The notes under the pieces: generated by a model | Seen by the model: the letters and a program-made list of their open reading frames with translations, nothing else | Database searches by the model: none | What the model was told of the DNA's origin: nothing | Shown here: positions 9,650-18,100 of the stretch, piece after piece | Layout of the letters: every line of letters starts with the position of its first letter | Numbering within the stretch: position 1 is the first letter of the stretch | Translations under genes and position numbers: made by a program | NCBI RefSeq assembly: GCF_012030425.1 | Contig: NZ_JAAUVN010000006.1 | Span: forward strand, 248,001-312,000 | Direction: 5' to 3' | Length of the DNA stretch: 64,000 nucleotides | From: Sphingobacterium sp. B16(2022) | GTDB taxonomy: Bacteria > Bacteroidota > Bacteroidia > Sphingobacteriales > Sphingobacteriaceae

Positions 9650-11929
9650 ATGAGTAATGTAAATCGTAAACAAGCGGCATTAGACTACCACTCAATGGGT
9701 AGACCTGGTAAAATAGCTGTTGTGCCAACCAAGCCAACAAATTCTCAAAGAGACTTATCGCTAGCTTATTCGCCAGGGGTTGCTGAGCCTTGTTTAGCTA
9801 TCGCTGCAAATAATGAAGATGCTTACAAATATACTGCTAAAGGTAATTTAGTTGCAGTTATTAGTAATGGTACGGCCGTTTTAGGTCTTGGAGATATCGG
9901 TGCTGTAGCCGGTAAACCAGTTATGGAAGGTAAAGGTTTATTATTTAAGATCTTCGCTGATATTGATGTTTTCGATATTGAACTTGACACTAAAAATGTG
10001 GATGAGTTTGTCAACATCGTAAAAGCAATGGAACCGACTTTTGGTGGTATCAACCTGGAAGATATTAAAGCTCCAGAATGTTTTGAAATCGAAAGACGCT
10101 TAAAAGCGGAAATGAATATTCCGGTTATGCACGATGATCAGCATGGTACAGCAATTATTTCTTGCGCGGCTTTGATCAATGCTTGTGAATTGATCGACAA
10201 AAAGATCGAGGACGTAAAAATCGTTGTAAACGGTGCCGGCGCTGCAGCTATTTCTTGTACAGGTATGTACGTTTCTGCTGGTGCTAGAAAAGAAAATATT
10301 GTCATGTTAGACAGTAAAGGTGTTATTCGTCGTGACCGTGAAACGTTAGATGCGATGAAAGCAACTTACGCTACCGATCGTGATATCCATACGCTTGCTG
10401 ATGCGGTAAACGGATCTGATGTATTCATCGGACTTTCTGCTGCAGATGTGTTGACAGCAGAGATGTTATTGACTATGGCTAATCAGCCGATTGTATTAGC
10501 AATGGCAAACCCTAACCCGGAGATCGCTTACGATCTAGCAATTGCGACACGTAACGACGTAATTATGGGTACAGGACGCTCGGATTACCCGAACCAGGTA
10601 AATAATGTATTGGGCTTCCCTTACATCTTCCGTGGTGCTTTAGATGTACGTGCTACAGCGATTAACGAAGAGATGAAAGTAGCGGCGACAAAAGCGATTG
10701 CTGATCTAGCTAAACAACCTGTTCCAGAAGAAGTAAACTTAGCATATAACACCAATAATCTAAAATTCTCAGCAGATTATATCATCCCAAAACCTAATGA
10801 TCCACGTTTGATCACTGAAGTTTCGGTAGCAGTAGCAAAAGCGGCGATTGAATCTGGTGTTGCCAAACATACCATTGAAGATTGGGATAAATACAGAGAA
10901 ACTCTTCGTAAAAGATTAGGTCAAGATGATGCTATTATGCGCAACTTGACAATGGCAGCAAAACGTAATCCTAAACGTGTTGTCTTTGCTGAAGCAGATA
11001 ACTACAAAACACTTCGTGCGGCACAGATCGTAAAAGAAGAAGGTATTGCAGTTCCTATTTTGTTAGGCAAAAAAGGAAAAATCAACGCATTAATTAATGA
11101 GTACGGTTTTGAATTAGCAGGCGTACAGATCATTGATCCATTTGAAGAAATGGAAACAGAACGTGTCAACCAATATGTTGAACATTTATTTGTGAAGAGA
11201 CAACGTCGTGGTCTTTCGAAATTAGATGCTAAAAAACTTTTAATCGACCGCAACTACTTCGGAGCTAGCATGGTACAGTTTGGCGATGCCGATACGCTAA
11301 TCTCTGGATTAACAAAAAACTATGCAAATACGATCAAACCAGCAATCCATGTTATTGGAGCAAAAGAAGGTAGCCGTATTGCAGGTATGTATATGATGTT
11401 AACAAAAAAAGGTCCTATCTTCTTAGGAGATACCACTGTTAACAAAGAGCCTTCAGCAAAAGAGTTAGCAGACATCACCGTATTGTTAGATAAAGCAGTT
11501 AGAAAAATGAATGTAAGCCCTCGTATTGCATTACTTTCTTATTCTAATTTCGGTTCTAACGAAGGTAACACACCTACAAAAGTACGTGAGGCAATTAAAA
11601 TCGTACACAAGGAGCATCCTGAAATTGTTGCAGACGGTGATTTACAGGCAAACTTCGCATTAAACAGTGAGCTATTAGAAGCAAACTTTCCATTCAGTAC
11701 ATTGAAAGGACAACCAGCAAATACGTTGGTATTCCCGAATTTGGAATCTGGAAATATTGCATACAAATTATTACAGGAAGTAGGCAACGCCGAGGCAGTT
11801 GGTCCAATCTTATTGGGTATGAACAAACCAGTTCACGTATTACAATTGGATAGTTCAGTTCGCGAAATCGTGAATATGGTAACGATCGCTGTTGTCGATG
11901 TACAATCTCACGAAAAACAAGGTAATTAA
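9650..11929 (+). CDS. maeB: NADP-dependent malic enzyme with phosphotransacetylase-like domain
   Basis: A 759-residue enzyme that oxidatively decarboxylates malate to pyruvate with NADP, supplying NADPH. The malic N-terminal domain (about 15-155) carries Tyr40 (LAYSPGVAEP) and Lys95 (MEGKGLLFK); the NAD-binding domain (about 160-400) follows with MHDDQHGTA just before it. Residues about 430-755 form a phosphotransacetylase-like domain, which in E. coli MaeB is regulatory (acetyl-CoA sensing) rather than catalytic. The length agrees with E. coli MaeB (759). ruvA starts 12 bases downstream, so the two are probably co-transcribed. Long runs of highly regular codons suggest high expression. Confidence 0.96.
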   Translation: MSNVNRKQAALDYHSMGRPGKIAVVPTKPTNSQRDLSLAYSPGVAEPCLAIAANNEDAYKYTAKGNLVAVISNGTAVLGLGDIGAVAGKPVMEGKGLLFKIFADIDVFDIELDTKNVDEFVNIVKAMEPTFGGINLEDIKAPECFEIERRLKAEMNIPVMHDDQHGTAIISCAALINACELIDKKIEDVKIVVNGAGAAAISCTGMYVSAGARKENIVMLDSKGVIRRDRETLDAMKATYATDRDIHTLADAVNGSDVFIGLSAADVLTAEMLLTMANQPIVLAMANPNPEIAYDLAIATRNDVIMGTGRSDYPNQVNNVLGFPYIFRGALDVRATAINEEMKVAATKAIADLAKQPVPEEVNLAYNTNNLKFSADYIIPKPNDPRLITEVSVAVAKAAIESGVAKHTIEDWDKYRETLRKRLGQDDAIMRNLTMAAKRNPKRVVFAEADNYKTLRAAQIVKEEGIAVPILLGKKGKINALINEYGFELAGVQIIDPFEEMETERVNQYVEHLFVKRQRRGLSKLDAKKLLIDRNYFGASMVQFGDADTLISGLTKNYANTIKPAIHVIGAKEGSRIAGMYMMLTKKGPIFLGDTTVNKEPSAKELADITVLLDKAVRKMNVSPRIALLSYSNFGSNEGNTPTKVREAIKIVHKEHPEIVADGDLQANFALNSELLEANFPFSTLKGQPANTLVFPNLESGNIAYKLLQEVGNAEAVGPILLGMNKPVHVLQLDSSVREIVNMVTIAVVDVQSHEKQGN

Positions 11930-11941
11930 TTCCGTATCGCT

Positions 11942-12523
11942 ATGTATGCATATTTTAACGGGAAATTAGCACATAAAGCACCTACCCATGTTGTTCTCGA
12001 CGTGGGTGGGATTGGCTATTATATCCATATTTCCCTCAATACTTTTTCCTTGATTAAAGACCAGGAGCAGTGTAAGCTATTCATTTCTTTTCAGGTTAGG
12101 GAGGATGCGCATACCTTATACGGATTTGCAACAGAAGGTGAAAAAAAACTATTTGAAAATCTGATTTCAGTATCAGGTATTGGTCCAAATACAGGCCGTA
12201 TGATCCTTTCATCCAATACACCGGAAGAAATACAATCTGCTATTGTAAATGGTCAGGTTACACTGATTCAGCAAATAAAAGGTATTGGTCCTAAAACAGC
12301 ACAACGTTTGATTTTAGAATTGCAGGATAAGCTAAAAAAACAGGGCGTAGAATCCTTGTCAACGATTCCAATGGCACAATCTGTACCAGACGAAGCATTA
12401 TCCGCTTTAGTCATGTTAGGATTCAATAAAGCTACCTCAGAAAAAGTTTTAAATACTGTCATCCAAACGGATCCAAATCTGACCGTCGAAGGAATGATCA
12501 AATTAGCTTTGAAAAAGTTGTAA
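11942..12523 (+). CDS. ruvA: Holliday junction branch-migration protein RuvA
   Basis: A 193-residue DNA-binding protein that forms a tetramer on four-way junctions and loads the RuvB motor. It shows the N-terminal OB fold (about 1-62), the tandem helix-hairpin-helix region (LISVSGIGPNTGRMIL and IKGIGPKTAQRLILEL, about 70-130) and the small C-terminal domain that binds RuvB (about 145-193, ALSALVMLGFNK). It begins 12 bases after maeB with no terminator between them. A terminator follows directly. ruvB is not in this window. Confidence 0.96.
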   Translation: MYAYFNGKLAHKAPTHVVLDVGGIGYYIHISLNTFSLIKDQEQCKLFISFQVREDAHTLYGFATEGEKKLFENLISVSGIGPNTGRMILSSNTPEEIQSAIVNGQVTLIQQIKGIGPKTAQRLILELQDKLKKQGVESLSTIPMAQSVPDEALSALVMLGFNKATSEKVLNTVIQTDPNLTVEGMIKLALKKL

Positions 12524-12545
12524 AGAAAGATTATTTATTTTTAAC

Positions 12546-12588
12546 AAGCGCTATTATTCTGTTAACTTTGAACAGCATAATAGCGCTT
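12546..12588 (+). terminator. terminator of the maeB-ruvA operon
   Basis: Arms AAGCGCTATTAT (12546-12557) and its complement (12577-12588), with an inner CTGTT/AACAG pair, followed by a T run. The loop region contains the -7 box of the next gene (see 12563-12570). Confidence 0.85.
12563..12570 (+). promoter_or_regulatory. -7 box for msrC inside the ruvA terminator (TAACTTTG)
   Basis: TAACTTTG fits TAnnTTTG, with TTTA at 12540-12543 exactly 19 bases upstream as a -33 candidate. Transcription would begin near 12576, giving a leader of under 20 bases before the ATG at 12594. The box sits within the apical part of the terminator hairpin. Confidence 0.55.
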
Positions 12589-12593
12589 TTTTT

Positions 12594-13064
12594 ATGGCAG
12601 AAGATTTAACAATTAAAAAAGGAACAAAGGAAGAACAATATATTGCTCTTCTTCCTCAAATAAAAGGCTTGATCAGCGGTGAAACGAATCAAATCGCTAA
12701 CCTGGCAAATATTGCCGCAGCACTGAAGGAACAGTTCAATTTTTTCTGGGTAGGTTTTTACTTAATTGAGGGTGAGCAACTTGTACTAGCACCTTTCCAG
12801 GGACCAGTAGCATGTACGCGTATCCAGTATGGTCGTGGCGTTTGCGGAACTTCCTGGAAAGAAAATAAAACCATTATCGTACCCAATGTGGATGAATTCC
12901 CCGGGCATATCGCTTGCAGCTCACTTTCAAAATCAGAAATTGTTATCCCTGTTTATAAGGGCAACAACATCATCGGTATTCTAGATGTAGATAGTAGCGA
13001 ACTCAACGATTTCGATGCTGTCGATGAGCAATATTTAACTGAAATAGTTGCTTTGCTTTCTTAA
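12594..13064 (+). CDS. msrC: free methionine-(R)-sulfoxide reductase (GAF domain)
   Basis: A 156-residue single-GAF protein. The family (fRMsr) reduces free methionine-R-sulfoxide and protects against oxidants. The three cysteines that define the enzyme are present: Cys74 (VACTRI), Cys84 (RGVCGTSW) and Cys108 (HIACSS), spaced as in E. coli MsrC (84, 94, 118). The hydrophobic FFWVGFYL segment and the LDVDS strand near the end are also typical. The presence of all three cysteines makes this better than a plain GAF signalling domain. It converges with the WD40 gene, leaving 6 bases between their stops. Confidence 0.92.
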   Translation: MAEDLTIKKGTKEEQYIALLPQIKGLISGETNQIANLANIAAALKEQFNFFWVGFYLIEGEQLVLAPFQGPVACTRIQYGRGVCGTSWKENKTIIVPNVDEFPGHIACSSLSKSEIVIPVYKGNNIIGILDVDSSELNDFDAVDEQYLTEIVALLS

Positions 13065-13070
13065 GAATAC

Positions 13071-13997
13071 CTAAGACAATTTCATCTCCCAGACTTTGAT
13101 TAATTTATCATCACCTGCAGTGAGAAAGTATTTTCCAGAAGTAGTCCAAAGTCCGGTGTTGATCGATAAAGTATGCGAGTCATAAAATTTATCACGACTG
13201 ACTGTTTTGCGTAAAGCATAGGTTTCCTCATCCCAAATTTTGAAAGATTTGTCCCGGCTAACCGTCGCAAATACTGGATAACTGGGATGTGGGTAAATGC
13301 CATATACGGTAAACATATGCGGAACAAACCCATGCTGCTCTTTTAAAGTTGCTACGTCGGAGATTTTCAATGCGGCATCTCTAGCTCCACTCAAGAGCTC
13401 AAGTCCGCTACGAGAGAAGATCAGACTCGTAATCGGCATGGTATGTTTCTGGTTCGCTAATAGAAAATGATAATCTTCTGCAGAGAATAAAAATATATCC
13501 CCGTTCTTATCTCCAAATGCGATTTTCTTTTGATCATGAGAAAGAGCAATCGTACGGATTGTATTTGAGGAAATAGCAAATTCATATATCTTCTTGTAAT
13601 CTGTCAAACACCATACACTAGCAATACCGTCCTCCCCTACGACAACCAGCTCATTCTTGGTCGGAATACTCTGAAGGGCAAAAATTGCTTTCTTAGAAAC
13701 TTGAATGCTCGCTATTAATTTTTGATTTTCAACATCAACAATCATAACTTTACCCTCACGAAGTGCGATCGCCAAAAAAGAGGTATTAGGGATAAGATGC
13801 AAGGCGTAAATTGAAGAACTTACAGCACAAAGAATGCGCTTGAATGACTTCGTTTGCAAATCCCATTCCACTACACCTTTATCATTTCCTCCAGAAAAGA
13901 ACGTATTGGTAAAATATCCTCTCTCCAAAGCGAAGATAGGATTTTGATGTCCAGTTAATGTTGCTGCTAATTCCATTTCTAATGTATCCATAATCAT
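13071..13997 (-). CDS. WD40-repeat protein
   Basis: A 308-residue protein made almost wholly of WD40 repeats, probably one seven-bladed propeller: LTGHQNPIFALE near the start, FKIWDEETYALR and LIKVWEMKLS near the end. No signal peptide or enzyme domain is seen, so it is likely a cytoplasmic protein-interaction scaffold. The start could be the ATG at 13997 or the one at 13991. A -7 box lies just upstream (14009-14016). The partner and biological role are unknown; it shares no operon. Confidence 0.85.
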   Translation of the reverse strand: MIMDTLEMELAATLTGHQNPIFALERGYFTNTFFSGGNDKGVVEWDLQTKSFKRILCAVSSSIYALHLIPNTSFLAIALREGKVMIVDVENQKLIASIQVSKKAIFALQSIPTKNELVVVGEDGIASVWCLTDYKKIYEFAISSNTIRTIALSHDQKKIAFGDKNGDIFLFSAEDYHFLLANQKHTMPITSLIFSRSGLELLSGARDAALKISDVATLKEQHGFVPHMFTVYGIYPHPSYPVFATVSRDKSFKIWDEETYALRKTVSRDKFYDSHTLSINTGLWTTSGKYFLTAGDDKLIKVWEMKLS

Positions 13998-14008
13998 ATT
14001 ACCCTATA

Positions 14009-14016
14009 CAAACTTA
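14009..14016 (-). promoter_or_regulatory. -7 box for the WD40 gene (TAAGTTTG)
   Basis: On the minus strand TAAGTTTG matches TAnnTTTG and lies 11 bases before the ATG at 13997, so the leader would be very short (about 7-13 bases depending on the start). The -33 position (CTTC) is weak. Confidence 0.4.
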
Positions 14017-14074
14017 GCTAAATTTACATCAACTAGAAGCTATATCAGTAAATTTACAGCGTATTATAAATCTT

Positions 14075-14098
14075 AAAAGGCACCCGTAGGTGCCTTTT
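14075..14098. terminator. terminator after the histidine operon
   Basis: Arms AAAAGGCACC (14075-14084) and GGTGCCTTTT (14089-14098) around a CGTA loop, 38 bases beyond the hisIE stop. The T run is longer on the plus strand, but the hairpin works for the minus-strand operon. Confidence 0.8.
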
Positions 14099-14135
14099 TT
14101 ACAAATTTTATACATCTTAATAACGTAGAACAATA

Positions 14136-14720
14136 CTATTGATGTCTACCTTCGAGATTCTTAGCAATTGTCTCTAATGAAATTCCTTTTTCGCGTAATA
14201 ATACGAGAAGGTGAAACAATAGATCAGAAGTTTCATTAATAAAATCATGCTCTGTTTCTGTCAATGCAGCGATAACAGTTTCTACGGCTTCTTCACCTAC
14301 TTTTTGAGCAATCTTATTGATTCCTTTTGAACGCAAACGATTAACATATGATTCATCGGAAGGAAATTCATAGCGATGCTTGATGATTCGCTCTAGCTCC
14401 AGCAAGAAGTTTTGATTAAAATCAGTATTAAAACAACTGCGGCTACCTGTATGGCAAGTAGGGCCTGCAGGTCTCGCTTTAATTAATACCGTATCTTTAT
14501 CGCAGTCAATATGTAAGCCAACAACCTCTAAAAAGTTCCCACTTTCTTCACCCTTAGTCCATAAGCGGTTTTTACTTCTTGAAAAAAAAGTAACACGCTT
14601 CTCGGCTTGTGTTTTTTGCCATGCTTCTTCGTTCATATAACCGAGCATTAACACTTCCAATGTTTGGGCGTCTTGTACAATTACAGGGACAAGTCCGTCA
14701 CTTTTTGAAAAATCTAACAT
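14136..14720 (-). CDS. hisIE: bifunctional phosphoribosyl-AMP cyclohydrolase / phosphoribosyl-ATP pyrophosphatase
   Basis: A 194-residue fusion catalysing steps 2 and 3 of histidine synthesis. The HisI half (about 1-100) has the metal-binding HIDCDKD segment and the cysteines in GPTCHTGSRSCF. The HisE half (about 105-194) is the helical MazG-like domain with the EEAVE motif (KVGEEAVETVIAAL). It is the last gene of the operon, 61 bases after hisF, and is followed by a terminator. Confidence 0.96.
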   Translation of the reverse strand: MLDFSKSDGLVPVIVQDAQTLEVLMLGYMNEEAWQKTQAEKRVTFFSRSKNRLWTKGEESGNFLEVVGLHIDCDKDTVLIKARPAGPTCHTGSRSCFNTDFNQNFLLELERIIKHRYEFPSDESYVNRLRSKGINKIAQKVGEEAVETVIAALTETEHDFINETSDLLFHLLVLLREKGISLETIAKNLEGRHQ

Positions 14721-14781
14721 TTCTTTTAATTAGTATCGAGTACATGGTATGAAGTCATTAGAGTTGCTTTAGTAAGCAAAT

Positions 14782-15534
14782 TTAACGTACTACAATACCA
14801 TTACTCCTTAAAGTATTCTTTAATTCTGGGATAAGGATTTCACCGTAGTGAAACACTGATGCTGCCAAAGCGGCATCTACATTTGCCTGTTGAAATACAT
14901 CGACAAAATGTTGCTGATTACCCGCACCACCGGATGCAATTAACGGAATAGTAATAGCATCATTGATTTTTTTCAATAATCCATTATCAAATCCATTCTT
15001 CGTTCCATCATGGTCCATAGATGTCAGCAAAATCTCACCTGCCCCCCTTTCCTGAGCTTCGTGTACCCAATCCTCCGTTTTGATATCAGTCTTGATACGG
15101 CCTCCACTTAAGTGGACAAAGTTTTGACCTTCTAGAAAACGCGTATCAATCGCAACAACAACAAATTGTGCACCAAACGCTGCGGCAAGATCATTGATCA
15201 ATTGTGGATTACGAACAGCAGCAGAGTTGATCGAAATCTTATCTGCTCCAGCATTCAACAAAATCTCAGCATCTTTCATTTCGTTAATTCCACCTCCGAT
15301 TGTAAATGGAATATTGACCTGACGCGCAACAGCCTTAACCAGGTCAATAGTTGTTTTACGCCCTTCATGCGTGGCTGCAATATCTAAAAAGACCAATTCA
15401 TCAGCTCCCTGTTCAGAATACTGCCATGCCAATTCAACTGGGTCACCAGCATCACGTAAATCAACAAAATTAACTCCCTTTACTGTGCGGCCATCTTTAA
15501 CATCAAGACAAGGAATTATACGTTTTGCTAACAT
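14782..15534 (-). CDS. hisF: imidazole glycerol phosphate synthase, cyclase subunit
   Basis: A 250-residue TIM barrel that uses ammonia from HisH to form imidazole glycerol phosphate and AICAR. The catalytic pair Asp11 (IPCLDVKDG) and Asp130 (VVVAIDTR) is present, with phosphate loops FTIGGGI and LIASGGAG. It starts 2 bases after the hisA stop, so the two are translationally linked. HisH, its glutaminase partner, is encoded two genes upstream in the same operon. The AICAR it makes feeds the purine pathway. Confidence 0.97.
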   Translation of the reverse strand: MLAKRIIPCLDVKDGRTVKGVNFVDLRDAGDPVELAWQYSEQGADELVFLDIAATHEGRKTTIDLVKAVARQVNIPFTIGGGINEMKDAEILLNAGADKISINSAAVRNPQLINDLAAAFGAQFVVVAIDTRFLEGQNFVHLSGGRIKTDIKTEDWVHEAQERGAGEILLTSMDHDGTKNGFDNGLLKKINDAITIPLIASGGAGNQQHFVDVFQQANVDAALAASVFHYGEILIPELKNTLRSNGIVVR

Positions 15535-15536
15535 CC

Positions 15537-16289
15537 TTAGAAGTTAATTAACGATTTCAAATTCCAATCTTTAATCTCTTCAATTGAAATTCTATTCTCA
15601 TAGATCGCTTTACCAACAACAACAGACTCCATTCTTCCCAATGATTTTAAGTTGCTGATGTCTTCCATTGAACTGATACCACCAGATCCGATTAATTTAA
15701 TTATAGGAGAATGATCTAATAGTTTTTTATATAATTCAACACCAGCACCGCCTAATTTACCATCTTTGCTGATATCAGTACATAAGAAACGGTAAAACCC
15801 TAAAGCTAAACATTTGTCGATATATGCAATTAACTTGATTGGAGAAGATTCCAACCAACCTGAATATTTAATCACCTCGTCCAATACATCAATTGCAATA
15901 ACGATATGATCGGCATATTTAACTTTACCCTCATTCAAGGTACTTAATTCTTCCAAAAATGATGGATTAGTGATTGCCTGTGTACCAACAATAACACGGT
16001 AAATACCAGCATCAACCAATTCTTTAACTTTTTCAATACTGCGAACACCGCCACCGTATTGAATTTTCATTTCTGTTTTTTGAATGATATCAAATAAATA
16101 TTCTTGATTACTAAAATCACCTTTTGCACCATTTAAATCAATGATATGTACCAATTCTGTACCATTTGCATGATACTTCTCAATCTGCTCTTCTAAACTG
16201 ATTTCATAAGTAGTAACATCGTCATAATTTCCTTCTCTTAGACGAACAACTTTCTTATCTAATACATCAATTGCGGGTATAATATACAT
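15537..16289 (-). CDS. hisA: ProFAR isomerase
   Basis: A 250-residue TIM barrel, paralogous to HisF, that performs an Amadori rearrangement at step 4 of histidine synthesis. Asp8 (IPAIDVLDKK) and Asp134 (IAIDVLDE) fit the catalytic acid and base; phosphate loops appear as QYGGGVRS and IGSGGISS. It lies between hisH (20-base gap) and hisF (2-base gap) in the operon. Confidence 0.96.
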   Translation of the reverse strand: MYIIPAIDVLDKKVVRLREGNYDDVTTYEISLEEQIEKYHANGTELVHIIDLNGAKGDFSNQEYLFDIIQKTEMKIQYGGGVRSIEKVKELVDAGIYRVIVGTQAITNPSFLEELSTLNEGKVKYADHIVIAIDVLDEVIKYSGWLESSPIKLIAYIDKCLALGFYRFLCTDISKDGKLGGAGVELYKKLLDHSPIIKLIGSGGISSMEDISNLKSLGRMESVVVGKAIYENRISIEEIKDWNLKSLINF

Positions 16290-16309
16290 TGTAAACTGTT
16301 TTTTATTTT

Positions 16310-16903
16310 CTAACTTAATTTTGAAAAATTCACTAATAATTGCTCGCCAGCCTTTCCTGATTTTTCAGGATGAAACTGCACACCATAAAAATTACCTTTT
16401 GCTATAGCGGCCGAAAATGGCAATCCATAAGCACACATTGCTGCCGTGTATTTCGCATCATACTCAATGAAATACGAATGTACAAAGTAAAAATAAGCAT
16501 TATCTTCTATATTGCTGAATAATGGATTGTCATTTCTGATCGATACACTATTCCAACCCATATGCGGAACTTTCTCCTTGATTTTTTTATCAAAGTGTAA
16601 AGTCTTCAAAGGTATAATGGATAATAAAGAGGCATTTCCTTCTTCTGAGAAATCCGTTAGCAACTGCATGCCTACACAAATACCCAGAACAGGCTTATCA
16701 ATGTTATGGATACATGAAGCTAAACCTGAGTCACGCAATTTTTGCATCGCTGCACCTGCATGCCCTACTCCAGGAATGATAATACGATCATATTGTTCCA
16801 GCTCTTCTTCCTTGTTGACCATGCCATAGGCTAGTCCAACACGATCTAAAGCTGCTGTCAATGAAAATATATTACCGGCTCCGTAATTTATAATTCCTAT
16901 CAT
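16310..16903 (-). CDS. hisH: imidazole glycerol phosphate synthase, glutaminase subunit
   Basis: A 197-residue class I glutamine amidotransferase that feeds ammonia to HisF. The nucleophile Cys76 (LGICVGMQLL) and the His/Glu pair in VQFHPEKSG are present. I chose the ATG at 16903 because the family starts directly with the first strand (MIGIINYGAGN); an ATG at 16942 would add 13 residues with no family counterpart, though it would shorten the gap to hisB from 53 to 14 bases. Confidence 0.95.
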   Translation of the reverse strand: MIGIINYGAGNIFSLTAALDRVGLAYGMVNKEEELEQYDRIIIPGVGHAGAAMQKLRDSGLASCIHNIDKPVLGICVGMQLLTDFSEEGNASLLSIIPLKTLHFDKKIKEKVPHMGWNSVSIRNDNPLFSNIEDNAYFYFVHSYFIEYDAKYTAAMCAYGLPFSAAIAKGNFYGVQFHPEKSGKAGEQLLVNFSKLS

Positions 16904-16956
16904 TTTTGTCTTTTTAGATGTCAGATAATAGCTATCAGACATGAGATTGGAGATAC

Positions 16957-18096
16957 CTACAAAACTCCTTTCGTACTTGGTAGCTCCATATTATCAGCAT
17001 CACGACGTACAGCTTTCTTTATTGATTTGGCAAAAGCCTTAAATATTGCTTCGATCTTATGGTGCTCATTGTCACCTTCAGCTTTGATATTTAAATTAGA
17101 CTTAGATGCATCCGAAAATGATTTAAAAAAGTGGAAAAACATCTCTGTAGGCATATCACCAATTTTCTCACGCTTAAAATCAGCTTCCCAAACAATCCAA
17201 TTACGGCCACCAAAATCCAAAGCAACCTGCGCTAAGCAATCATCCATAGGTAATGTATATGAATAACGTTCAATACCACGTTTATCACCCAAAACCTTTA
17301 AGAATACTTCTCCCAGCGCAATACCAGTATCTTCTATCGTATGATGTTCATCAATATGTAAATCACCCTTTGCTTTTACTGTCAAATCGATTGCACCATG
17401 ACGGGCAATCTGATCCAGCATATGGTCAAAAAATGGCAAACCTGTTTCAATATCACCTTTTCCTGAACCATCTAAATTCAATTTGATATAGATATCCGTT
17501 TCATTCGTTTTACGATGATGTTCACCGGTGCGTGTTCCTAACTTCAGGTATTCATAAATAGACTTCCAGTCGGTTGTTTCAAGACCAATTGTTTCTGCAT
17601 CAATCTGTACATTTTCCAAAGCCCCTAAGTCATCATTATTACGTAGCCAAATAGCTTTAGCACCTAGATTTTGTGCCAGCTTTACATCATTGACACGATC
17701 TCCGATAACAAAAGACTGTGCTAGATTATATTGTGAAGGATCGAAATAATCCAATAGCATACCGATACCTGGCTTGCGTGTAGCCGCATTTTCATGAGGA
17801 AACGTACGGTCGATATGTTCTTTAGAAAAAACTACACCTTCAGCCGCAAATGTATCCAGTATAAATTGATGGACAGGCCAAAAGTTTTCTTCTGGATGAA
17901 CATCTGTACCCAGACCATCTTGGTTAGAAACTAATACTAAGTCGAAATCTAATTCTTTCGCGATGCGTGGAAGGTATTGCAATGCACCTGGGTAAAATTT
18001 AAGTTTAGCAAAAGAATCAATTTGTTGATCCTCAGGTTCCAAAATTAAAGTACCATCACGGTCGATAAACAATACACGTTTTAGCTGATTAGGCAT
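16957..18096 (-). CDS. hisB: bifunctional histidinol-phosphatase / imidazoleglycerol-phosphate dehydratase
   Basis: A 379-residue fusion. The N-terminal HAD phosphatase (about 1-165) has the DxD motif in LFIDRDGTLI and removes phosphate from histidinol phosphate. The C-terminal IGPD domain (about 190-379) has the metal-binding repeats DEHHTIEDTGIALGE and EHHKIEAIFKAFAKS. This two-domain form is shared with enterobacteria. It starts 4 bases after hisC, a likely coupled translation. Confidence 0.97.
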   Translation of the reverse strand: MPNQLKRVLFIDRDGTLILEPEDQQIDSFAKLKFYPGALQYLPRIAKELDFDLVLVSNQDGLGTDVHPEENFWPVHQFILDTFAAEGVVFSKEHIDRTFPHENAATRKPGIGMLLDYFDPSQYNLAQSFVIGDRVNDVKLAQNLGAKAIWLRNNDDLGALENVQIDAETIGLETTDWKSIYEYLKLGTRTGEHHRKTNETDIYIKLNLDGSGKGDIETGLPFFDHMLDQIARHGAIDLTVKAKGDLHIDEHHTIEDTGIALGEVFLKVLGDKRGIERYSYTLPMDDCLAQVALDFGGRNWIVWEADFKREKIGDMPTEMFFHFFKSFSDASKSNLNIKAEGDNEHHKIEAIFKAFAKSIKKAVRRDADNMELPSTKGVL

Positions 18097-18100
18097 TATT

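Noticed and set aside
9823..11826. Long antisense open frames within maeB (9823-10053, 11002-11253, 11539-11826)
   Set aside because: They mirror the regular codon use of the real gene on the other strand and have no family resemblance.
12594..13064. GAF protein as a signalling domain
   Set aside because: All three cysteines of free methionine-R-sulfoxide reductase are present at the right spacing.
16904..16942. Extra N-terminal codons for HisH from an upstream ATG
   Set aside because: HisH proteins start with the first strand (MIGIINYGAGN); the extra 13 residues have no family match.
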